A stretch of 10,020 bases of DNA from Gryganskiella cystojenkinii (taxonomy: Eukaryota > Mortierellomycota > Mortierellomycetes > Mortierellales > Mortierellaceae): NCBI GenBank assembly GCA_015852425.1, contig JAAAIG010000969.1:3475-13494 (forward strand). The letters are read 5' to 3'. Of the stretch, positions 1-7,881 are shown in pieces; position 1 is the first letter of the stretch, and every line of letters starts with the position of its first letter. The notes under the pieces were generated by a model that was given only the letters and a program-made list of their open reading frames with translations, was not told where the DNA came from and made no database searches. The translations under genes and the position numbers were made by a program.

Positions 1-2
1 TC

Positions 3-1153
3 CTAACGGTTGTTGATGACCATGCCCAAGAACTATCCCAGTGGAGAAAAAGCAAAGAAAAAAAAGTCAGTCGATTGACCATTGCCCTTTCCACCTCTCC
101 TCCTTTTCTTCTGTCTCTCTTGTCACGCACGTGTCTCGTCTTTGCTTTACCTGCTCGTATGTCATTGTCACGACACCGGTATTCGCATGGTCCAATCGGC
201 GGAAACTGTCCGTCAGGGTTTGAACCGTGACACAACTTTGAACAAAGTTGTCAAAGCTGATATCACCTCGACCTCTCACGTCGTACTTTTTCACGATCAG
301 GGCCACCGTCGACTCTGAGAGGTTGTATCCGAAACCTCGAAGCGCTTGGTGAAGTTCCATGGTATCAATCGTTCCTGATCCGTCCAAGTCAAAGGTCTGG
401 AAACAGGTCTTCCATTTTTCGATGTAATTCCACAGCCCGATAAATTCGTTGAAGGAGATTGTCCCGCTGTTGTCAACGTCGAACAGGTTCATCATCAAGC
501 GAACGGTCTCGACTATAAGTTGGGTCCATTCCAAAAAAAAAAAAAAGATGATCCTGGTTAGAAAAGCAGCTGTGATGTCAACGAGCGTTTCTCTTTTTCA
601 AACTGCGATCGTTTTATGTGACATTCTCCTCCCCCTGGACCAGGCACATCCTATTTCTGGATCTGCAAATGAATAAAAAATAGCTCGCCAACGTAATCCA
701 TTTCTTGTTCTCTTTCACGCTACTCCGGGGCTTAGTTTTTTTTTACACTGTACCATTCATCAACGCTCTTTGGAGTTCTTCACAGGACAAAGATCCCGAA
801 CGGTCCGTATCAACCGCATCAAACCAGTCCTTCAACGATCGCTGAACCGTCTGTTGTTGTTGCTGCTGTAGTTGTTGATATCCATTGCTCTGACGATGTT
901 GTTGTTGCTGCTGCTGCTGTTGCTGTTGTTGAACAACGTTTTGGTATTGTTGGTACTGCTGTTGTTGATGCTGCCTCTCGCCTGGGGATCCTTGTTGGTA
1001 CAGGCTCTGATGATTGTATTGCTGGTATGGTGTCTGTTGGTGTTGGTAATGTTGTTGTTGTTGCTGATAGGGACTTTGCTGCTGCTGGTAAGGTGAACTG
1101 ACTTGTGGGAGAGGCTTGTTGACTCCGTAGTATTGTTGTGTTTGACTTGCCAT
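3..1153 (-). CDS. PEF1: Penta-EF-hand calcium-binding protein (Pef1/ALG-2-like), complete, 3 exons
   Basis: Cytosolic calcium sensor of the PEF family (ALG-2/PDCD6, yeast Pef1), whose members dimerise and bind partner proteins when Ca2+ rises. Exons on the minus strand: 1153..754 (or 1153..749), 512..151 (or 531..151), 32..3, giving 263 or 271 residues. Residues 1-103 are Q/Y/P/S-rich with a run of 11 Q. EF1 loop is D115-E126 (DTDRSGSLSCEE), EF2 DVDNSGTISFNE and EF3 DLDGSGTIDTME, all canonical. EF4 (DVRGRGDISFDN) and EF5 (starting DHANTG) are degenerate, as in ALG-2, where the fifth hand serves dimerisation. Intron 2 (150..33) has a GTAAAG donor, and the last exon FLGMVINNR matches the usual PEF C-terminus. 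ATG 1153 is the first in-frame ATG, in a good context (atcATGG). The intron 1 acceptor is ambiguous. Family assignment is firm; the symbol is by homology. Confidence 0.93.
513..753 (-). other. Intron 1 of the PEF gene, with uncertain splice sites
   Basis: Only two pairings keep the frame. The canonical one is donor GTACAG (753) with acceptor TATAG ending at 513, a 241-nt intron joining N133 directly to V-E-T-V. The other is donor GTGTAA (748) with the join after a T-run ending in TTG at 532, a 217-nt intron that would have a TG acceptor. The second keeps EWTQLIVETV, which aligns residue for residue with the conserved W-T-P-F segment between EF1 and EF2 of ALG-2. A CTAAC branch-site candidate lies at about 562-558, followed by a T-run up to 534, as expected for an acceptor close to 532. 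No AG lies between them. Confidence 0.6.
851..1087 (-). repeat. Glutamine-rich coding repeat (mixed CAA/CAG) in the PEF N-terminus
   Basis: On the minus strand this encodes repeated short Q runs (4, 5, 11 and 6 residues) separated by S-P-Y, H and Y residues, with a recurring SPYQQQQ-like unit near residues 20-35. Codons are an irregular CAA/CAG mixture and not one pure triplet, so the amino-acid composition is probably what is kept, with some slippage. The tract is likely disordered. The PEF family commonly has a Gly/Pro/Gln-rich N-terminal extension ahead of the first EF-hand. Confidence 0.85.
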
Positions 1154-1312
1154 GATTTGGTATTCTTGTTTGCAATTCTTTGTCACTGCGTACTTGTGAT
1201 TCGACGGCGGTAGAGTTATGGTGTAATCCTGCTTAGTTACTTTGACCTATAGTTTAGTAAAGCTGAGAAGAGGAAATGAGGGAATGAAATAGGAACGAAT
1301 AGTGGAAACTAG

Positions 1313-1328
1313 GAGAGAGAGAGAGAGA
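1313..1328 (+). repeat. GA dinucleotide microsatellite
   Basis: An uninterrupted run of about eight GA units, about 160 bases upstream of the PEF start codon. On the PEF (minus) strand it reads as a CT tract, a common composition in fungal promoters and leaders. Any role in PEF transcription is inference. Confidence 0.9.
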
Positions 1329-2861
1329 AAGAGTTGAAAGAAGGAAGAGATGGCCAAGTCGAAAATAAAACAAAAAAAAATGTCATGCAGAGGTCACTTG
1401 GTCCAAATGACCCTTTTCGGTCCTTCTCCGATATTTTCATTGATTCGACCCTCTTTGCTAGTGGCGCTGCGACGCATAACTTTTTTCGATCTCCAGGGTG
1501 AATGGGCAAAAAGAAAGAGAAAAAAAAATAGTCTGGACTGATCCATGAGTTTCTTGGCAAAATGGGATTCAGCCGTGGCTGACGTTTCTTAATAATAATT
1601 ATTGGGGACAAACGACCGGGTGGAAAATGACGACAAAGCGTGATCGCCCCCACAGGAGGCTGTCGGATACTTTACCATGAAAAAAACTCCTGAAGTGCCA
1701 GATAGGTTACAAGGCCCTAGCTTGTTTTCGGCCTACCAAACACCAAAACATTGACCTCCGGATCAAGAATAGGCGAACGAAAATATAGCCACTTCCTTCC
1801 CACGCCTAGGTTTCGTAAACATGGAAGTCGCGTGTTACATGATGGACCTGGAGAGGGGGGTTAAAGATTGCTATTCGTTTGTCCAGCAGGGACCATTTAT
1901 TCTTTCTCAGGGAATGTTTGTTATGCTGTATGACTCGGTACGTATATGCAATATCCCTGGTGCAACATTGCGGTCCATTTTCTTAGTTAGCTTTTGGTGT
2001 TCATATTTGTCAATTTTGTACCTCGTGTCCTGCAAGGGCAGAAACAACATTTTGTCGATCAAAGAACAGAGAAAAAAAGTCAGAAAGACAAGCAAAGGAA
2101 TGCTTAAATGGCGCTGGCGAGTTTACAACCTGCGAACTACATTCAAAACGTGTGAAATCACTTTAGTCTAGCTCGTGTTTGTGCCCTGGGTAATGTGTTT
2201 GTGCCTTTCTTTTAGACTAGGAATAGCGTCATCGTGGGTAAAGGAACGATTGTCTTGCCAGTGTTTTCCTTCTGACGTTCTTTGGACAGGTGGATGATCG
2301 GACTCCAGACACGAGAACGAGAGGATATAGAGAGGATAAGGAGAGGGCTCTCGTCAAGGACGGTTTCTCTTTACCTCATCATGGTTCCCGTCTTCATTTG
2401 CTCAAGGCTAAACTGATTTTTTTTGACCAGCTGGATCAGAGCAAGGAGCGGCAGCAAAGAAAATAAAAACGGCATTATGAAGGGAAGGAGTATCAATCCC
2501 ATCTTTATCGCAATAAACTCAAAACATGAACCTGCAGGGCGAAATATGAATTGAATCGATGAATGGGAACACTCGGAAGGGCTCTCAGCTGTCTTCCTTT
2601 TTGACAAGGTCGGGAATCTTAGCACTGTGAGAGCACACGGTCCATCTTTTTGACCGTTACACTCAGGAATCAGAAAGAAAAAAAGAGAAGAGCTCTTTTT
2701 GCGCAATCGTTACCGGTTGGTGACCCTGATCTGCTGTCCAACGAAATAGCCAAAGAGAACAAAAGAAAAAGGATAAACGTTGATGCAAGCGACAAACAAC
2801 AGCCTGCGCAACCAAGGCGAACAAAGAGAGCCAGAAATCCAAGAAATTGGGGAGGGCTAGA

Positions 2862-2894
2862 TGTGTGTGTGTGTGTGTGTGTGAGTGTGTGTGT
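2862..2894 (+). repeat. TG/GT dinucleotide microsatellite
   Basis: About ten TG units, one GA interruption, then five more GT units. It sits in the middle of the intergenic gap and overlaps no supported gene. Confidence 0.95.
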
Positions 2895-3264
2895 CGTTTT
2901 GGTGGCGAAGAGGACCTTCAAAGGATCTGACTTTCAAGGTCAATTTACTGACTACCCCAAGGGTCCTTCCTTAGTCTCATTAAAGCCCCTCGCCCTTCTG
3001 TCCAAGTACTTCACATGGCTGTAAAAAAAGTCAGAAAAGAAGAACGAAAAGAAAGCCACTTCTAGAAAGTGAAAGAGAGTTAATCGTGGTGCTCAATTCT
3101 TTTTTTTTCATTTCACTAAAAAAGAAGAAAGTGAGATGAGAGCAAGAGCACAGCTTCGGTTGTCCCATCCCAGTCGCGAATGAAAGGGCGAGGAATAGGA
3201 AAGAGTCTGCGACTTTTCTCCCTTGTGTGTTTCCCTGTCTGTAAGAAGGAAAGAAGGCACGGGA

Positions 3265-3276
3265 GGGGGGGGGGGG
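3265..3276 (+). repeat. Homopolymeric G12 run
   Basis: Twelve consecutive G, preceded by GGGA and followed by ACCCC. Such runs are prone to length errors in sequencing and could form G-rich structures. No gene covers it. Confidence 0.9.
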
Positions 3277-3429
3277 ACCCCGATCCATGGTGTAATTTCT
3301 TATCTTCATCATCATGATGATATGATTGAAGACAAAAGAAAACACCCTTTCTCAATTATGCAAAAACAAAGAGAACGAAGAGTTATTCATAGAACATTGT
3401 GACCGACCGAGAATTCAGCTCAACTCCTT

Positions 3430-4203
3430 CCTCCCCTTTCTTACTTTTCTCTTTCTCTCTCTCTCTTCTTTCTTCTTCTTACTTCTGCTCCAACAAACAA
3501 TAGATACCACTGCCACTTCCTAACATCTAATACCAAGGCATTCAACTCATTTTGCATTCAACTTTATTATATTTCCAATTCATCGCCTTGCCTCACTCAT
3601 TCAATTCATTCCGTCGCCAAGCCTGATCCCTGCCCTCTTTTGTAAGTACATCCCTTTGGACTGATACCTTGTGTCGTTGTTATCGTCGTGATGTTTGGAG
3701 GCAACAAAGATACACGCATCCTTTTTTCGTAATCTCTATTGTTTTGTTGTTCGCGTGATGGTTCAAAAATCACCTCTTTTCTCGGATAAGACCCTTTTTT
3801 CTTGGTCTCGACTGCTTCAGCAAGGGGTGACAGCCACATTTTTTTTTGATTACCTCAGGGTCTTCTTTCTTTTTCAAGACATAACCCCTCCGACTTCAAC
3901 CCAGACTCCGGAAAAAGATACACAGATGGAAAAAAAAAATACAAACAATCAACTCAGGAACCATTGGCGGAGAAAAAACAGTGATCACCACTCACGACCA
4001 GCGAAAGTAAAGAACAGACCTCCGTGCCTGGATCAAATGTGGACAAAGAACACTTGTTTGTAAACAGGTGAACGGGAACATGGGGGTCATTGATCATGAC
4101 CAAGGACAACGCGGCCTCGGACGAAACTTTTCAGGAGCGGCCAATAGAGGGACAAGGATCAAAGAACATGCACCCATCGACGACCAAAAAAGAACCTCGG
4201 ATG
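3430..4203 (+). promoter_or_regulatory. Possible distal promoter and leader start of the transporter gene, with a GTAAGT donor
   Basis: A pyrimidine-rich block (about 3428-3490) is followed by C/A/T-rich, G-poor sequence to about 3640. This is the composition seen around fungal transcription starts and leaders. A consensus donor GTAAGT lies at 3642, with candidate acceptors after T-rich tracts at 3856-3858 (CAG) and 3875-3878 (CAAG). It could be a non-coding first exon and leader intron of the downstream transporter, but it lies 1.3 kb from that start codon. No protein-coding exon is recognisable here. Confidence 0.3.
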
Positions 4204-4947
4204 AACGGACTTTTTTGTCTTCTTTTCAGAAATCGAATCTTTCTTTTTTTTGCGGCTCTGATTTGGTTATTATTGTTGTTCCTTTTTGAGTTCTCTTTTC
4301 TTTGACCTGTTCTCATCATTCATCATCCGCATCTCTCCTCCCTTCCTTACGTCCATCCTTCCTGCCTTCCCTCTTTCATTTTGAACGACCCCAGCCCCTT
4401 CTCTTTTTTCATTCTCTCTCTCTCTCTCTCTCTCTCCCTACTCCTTGACTTACGACCTGTCTTTCCATTACTCCTTCGGCCCTTTTTTCCCTTTATTTTC
4501 GCAATTGTGTGAGTTGTTGTGGTTGTGGACAGGGAACCTGATCCTATTCGTGCAAAATAATGTCCCTCTCTTTTTTTTCTTTCTTGTTTTTTACCCCTGG
4601 ATTTCAAACTTTTTCCGCAAAATTACCAATTCACTGACATTCATTCCCATCGCTGTTTTCTTTATCTCTTTGCCCAAATAGATTCTTTGCATTCTCTCCT
4701 TCTCTTCTTGAACATCAATCACAGCCACTCCCCAAAACTACAAAGCAAGGCAAAGCAGGACCTCCAAAAAAGAAAAAAAAGGACCCAAAGCCCAGATCAG
4801 TGTTACCAACTTATTTTTAGCAACATAATCACCGACTCATTGCGACACAGGGAAACAAAAACCTCGCCAACTTTTTTTTTTTCGTTTTAACGCCTCAATA
4901 CCCATCAGCCAACCTCTCGACCTTCATCTGCATCACTTCACATCACA
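4204..4947 (+). promoter_or_regulatory. Likely 5' leader of the transporter gene, nearly free of ATG, with a candidate leader intron
   Basis: Across these 744 bases only one ATG occurs on the plus strand (4560), where about eleven would be expected by chance. The last 385 bases before the start codon have none, as expected for a transcribed leader under selection against upstream starts. A GTGAGT donor at 4509, a CTGAC branch-like site at 4633-4637 and a TAG acceptor ending at 4681 define a possible 173-nt intron that would remove that one ATG. An alternative acceptor is TTTTTAG ending at 4820. A TC repeat sits at 4413-4437. The transcription start itself cannot be fixed from sequence. Confidence 0.45.
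4413..4437 (+). repeat. TC dinucleotide microsatellite
   Basis: Twelve TC units within a longer CT-rich stretch in the presumed transporter leader or promoter. CT blocks are common near fungal transcription starts. Confidence 0.95.
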
Positions 4948-6825
4948 ATGATTGGAAAGGACAGACCCCACCCTCTACAACTCTCAGGAGGACCCACCAC
5001 CAGACCCGGCAAGGTTGACACATCCTATTCCTGGCTGGCCATGTACTTTATGCTCAACCTCACCCTCACCATCTACAACAAGGCCATCCTCTCGACGTTT
5101 CATTTCAGTTTCCCTTGGACTCTGACCGGTATCCATACGTTCTGTTCCGGTGTTGGTGCCCTCGTCATGGCCAAGATGGGTTATTTCACGCCAACACAGT
5201 TGGGCGAACAAGAAAATATGGTCATGCTTATGTTCTCTTTCCTCTACACTCTCAATATCGCTATCAGCAACGTGTCACTGTAAGTTATTGGACTGGCTAC
5301 TACTGTACCCCTCTCCCTCTTCTTCCTCATCCTCTCTCGCCCCTCATGTTGACCCCTCTCCCAACAAATGGTGCTTTGCCTTCGGTTCGAGGAGACGGAC
5401 AGGGATGAGACCAAGAGACAAAGGAAAAAGGAACAATCAGCTGCTGGACTTGAACCTGGGCTATTTTTATGCAGGACCCCCGGATACAAGGACCAAAGGC
5501 ACAGGACGAAATTAAGACAGAACGCACCGATCCTCTTCTTTTTGTCATCGACAAAACAGGACAATTCGTAAAAAGAACTTGCGAACTACGTCAAACGGCG
5601 GATCAAAAAAAGAAAGGAATCTCTCAAACAACAAGCGAAAGGGGCCAGGATCTTGGCTAAGCAACAAACCAAACTTTTAGTCCGACAACACAATTCTTGT
5701 GGATCGATCTGGGAAACCACAAAAAAAAAAAAAAAAAAGATGTCTGAGAGCTAACAATAATTTCCGCTCTTTTTTCCTGCTTTCCTTATACGCCCTTTTT
5801 TAATCATCACCCGGAATATGGAACATCCACTTGTTTCTCGAAACTGAAACAGAAACGAAGTGTCAGTCGCGTTCCATCAAGTCGTGCGGGCCATGACTCC
5901 AGTCTTTACGATCGCCATCTCGATCCTCTTTCTCGGCAAGCGGTACAGTGCCATGACGTATCTCTCGCTCTTGCCTTTGCTTCTGGGTGTTTACATGGCC
6001 ACGGTCGGTGATTACTCTTATACCGCCATGGGCTTCTTCCTCACGGTTCTTGGAACTGTTCTTGCAGCGGTCAAGACTGTGGTCACGAACCGAATTCAGA
6101 TTGGTCGTCTTCAATTGCACCCCTTGGATCTCTTGCTCAGGATGAGTCCCCTGGCGTTTGTGCAGACGGTCATCTTTTCCTGGATGAAGGGCGAGCTGGA
6201 TGAGGTCGTTTCGTTTTGTAAGACGGATATGAGCACAAAGTTGGTTATGGCTCTCCTGGTCAACGGTATCATCGCCTTCTTCCTCAACTATGTCTCCTTC
6301 ACCGCCAACAAAAAGACCAGTGCTTTGACCATGACCGTAGCTGGTAAGAGACCTTTTTTTTTTCTCGCCGAAGAGACACAATTTCTATTTATTTTGTACT
6401 GATCCCAATGTCGTTTTTTATGTCTCATAGCCAACGTGAAGCAAGTCTTGTCGATTGTCGTCGCCGTCACCGTCTTCAACACCACAATTGGATTCTTGAA
6501 CGGATTGGGCATTGTCATGACCCTTCTCGGAGGAGCATGCTACAGGTACGGACACATGTCTGCGACGATGATATTTTGATTGAAGATCCTCCCTCCAAAA
6601 TAACAAAGAGGTACAAATTCTTGTACAAGTCGACCTGGACGCACACTGACCTATTGTCTTTCTCTTTTCTTCTACTTATCAATTCTTAGTTATGTTGATC
6701 TCCGTGAGAAGGCTCAAAGGATGCGACCAGCAACGCCTGCTTTCCCCCCAGCTTCTTCCAATGGAGCAATATTGTCCGAGAAGGAGAGCGAAGAGCTGTT
6801 GAACATCAGGATATCCAAGAACTAG
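4948..6825 (+). CDS. TPT-domain (SLC35E-like) solute/nucleotide-sugar transporter, complete, 4 exons
   Basis: Membrane antiporter of the drug/metabolite transporter superfamily, TPT (triose-phosphate transporter) branch. Fungal members usually sit in Golgi, ER or other endomembranes; the substrate cannot be read from sequence. Exons: 4948-5279, 5853-6343, 6431-6545, 6690-6825, totalling 1074 nt and 357 residues, the normal family length. Introns are 573, 87 and 144 nt with donors GTAAGT, GTAAGA and GTACGG, and all phases agree. About ten hydrophobic helices span residues 29-315. Family marks include W29..N-K-A-I-L (44-48), N-V-S-L (108-111) joined across intron 1 to NEVSVAFHQVVRA, the T-P-V-F-T segment after it, and TVAANVKQVLSIV joined across intron 2. 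The hydrophilic tail (about 316-357) contains DLREKAQRMRP. ATG 4948 follows an ATG-free leader. It is closest in style to human SLC35E3 and fungal DUF250 proteins. Confidence 0.95.
5280..5852 (+). other. Long intron 1 of the transporter gene
   Basis: This 573-nt intron is much longer than the other two in the gene. It starts with consensus GTAAGT and ends GAAACAG in a purine-rich setting with no pyrimidine tract directly before the acceptor. It contains an A18 run (5721-5738). The acceptor is fixed by phase and by the family motif: CT plus A gives Leu, followed by N-E-V-S-V-A-F-H-Q. An internal stretch (5475-5567) flanked by splice-like sites is discussed among the findings. Confidence 0.85.
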
Positions 6826-7881
6826 AAGCGTCTATCTCTATTTATTTTTTTTTGTTTTCTTCGTTACCCTTCGTCATTCTTTTTGTTCCTTTTTGCCATT
6901 CGACAAATGCATTTTCTATCTGTTCTTTTCGTTATCTTCACAACCCCAAAAAAGCTGGATCTTTTTTTTTATCTTACCTTCTCTTTTCGTTTTCTAAGTT
7001 ACAAACCCTCCCCCCATTCACTCTAACGAAACCCTTCCTCCGCTTAACGTCAACAATCATCATCAAATCCTACTCACGTCTCATCCCCATTCAAAAAATC
7101 AGTTGGAATCACTTGGTCAAAGCCGGAATGGGGTACCATCAAACCAAAAAAAAAAAGCAATAACAAAAAAAAAATCTATTTCCGTGCTCCATCCTTTCTC
7201 TTTCCTCTTCCTTTGAGAAGGGAAAAAAAATGGATTCCTCTTCTCCCACCAAAGAAATTGAAATAAATTGTAACATATTCCTGTCAAGAAAAAAATCTCC
7301 AGCAAAGCCTAATGGGAACGGGCAAATAGGCCCATTCAGGGTCCATCTCTTTTCTAAAAATATCACCTTTCCCCATCGGAACAATCTGAGGATGGGAGAT
7401 GATGCGAACCTCGCTCTTTTTATTGGATACGACCAAGATTGATCTCGGTGGATTTGTATCATAGAGAGGTTATTTTTTTTAAAAAAAAAAGCTCCGGCTC
7501 GGATTCCGCTACGGATGCCAGTCGCAGCGAGAACGTCCCTCAAGATCTGCGGGGTTGGAGGTGAGAGAACCTTGAGCCAGAGATAGAGCCGTTGATTATG
7601 GGGATATCAACTGAGCACCATGGTCCCGACAAGAGCTTCCAAACGACAATCTTTGAAGCAAAGAAAATAATAATATTTAATGTGTTTTTGAGAGTGCTTT
7701 TGGATTGTTTTGTTTGTTTTTGACCGCGGTCGATCCGTTGATCGGAGAGGAGGACAAGAAGGACCAAGAGAAAGAAAAAATTGATAGTTGTTGCCTGTCT
7801 TGGAGTCGCTGTGCGTACGTGTGTGAGTGGGTGAGTGGGGAGGGAGGGAGGTGTGTATTGTCATAGCCCATACTTGTTTTT
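6826..7881. other. Region between converging 3' ends of the transporter and the CP2 factor
   Basis: No gene is supported in these 1056 bases; the open frames are short, low in complexity and without family features. The left part, after the stop at 6825, is T-rich and fits the transporter 3' UTR. An AATAAA lies at 7262-7267 on the plus strand and another at 7425-7420 on the minus strand, which could mark the two 3' ends facing each other without overlap. A T8A10 self-complementary block lies at 7473-7490. Fungal cleavage signals are loose, so these assignments are tentative. Confidence 0.5.
7829..7848 (+). repeat. Potential G-quadruplex motif in the CP2 3' UTR, antisense strand
   Basis: Four G-runs of at least three bases (7829-7831, 7837-7840, 7842-7844, 7846-7848) with loops of 5, 1 and 1 bases fit the standard quadruplex pattern. 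The motif lies 34 bases beyond the stop codon of the CP2 gene, on the strand opposite its transcript, so the RNA would be C-rich. Folding is predicted from pattern only. Confidence 0.5.

Larger units (their letters stand above)
1154..3400. other. Intergenic DNA upstream of the PEF gene, no supported gene
   Basis: This is the left part of the gap between the divergent PEF and transporter genes. I see short open frames on both strands (for example 1821-2171 plus, 2650-3024 plus, 1309-1653 minus), but none has a recognisable domain, a convincing splice partner or a family match. The first 100-200 bases beyond 1153 should hold the PEF promoter and leader, but no clear TATA element stands out. Simple repeats are a GA tract at 1313-1328, a TG tract at 2862-2894 and a G12 run at 3265-3276. 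A 14-bp palindrome (atcatcatgatgat) lies at 3308-3321 and is probably incidental. Confidence 0.6.

Noticed and set aside
233..250. Inverted repeat caactttg-aa-caaagttg
   Set aside because: It lies within EF-hand coding sequence of the PEF gene and encodes conserved family residues. A two-base loop is too tight for a functional hairpin.
872..1096. Leu-rich 74-codon frame on the plus strand resembling a membrane segment
   Set aside because: It is the reverse reading of the PEF glutamine tract (CTG/TTG opposite CAG/CAA), so the poly-Leu is an artefact.
1821..2171. 116-codon plus-strand frame (MEVACYMMDLERG...)
   Set aside because: It looks fairly complex but has no recognisable domain, no splice partner and no supporting signals. 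A chance frame is more likely than a gene.
2862..2894. Repeat array considered as CRISPR or telomere-like
   Set aside because: It is a plain TG microsatellite without spacers and without a telomere unit, in a eukaryotic genome.
3308..3321. 14-bp palindrome atcatcatgatgat
   Set aside because: It arises from a short ATC/GAT triplet run, with no second copy or associated gene found.
5440..5475. tRNA-like T-arm (gacttgaacc and its complement ggttcaagtc)
   Set aside because: The stem does not pair over five bases and no acceptor, D-arm or anticodon arm can be placed around it. It lies inside a transporter intron.
5863..6381. 172-codon open frame on the minus strand
   Set aside because: It is the antisense shadow of transporter exon 2. 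Its composition is charged and low in hydrophobic structure, with no family features, whereas the plus strand carries a clear TPT sequence with consistent splice phases.
7139..7543. 134-codon minus-strand frame with Phe- and Lys-rich segments
   Set aside because: It is produced by homopolymer A/T runs between the two converging genes and contains no domain.
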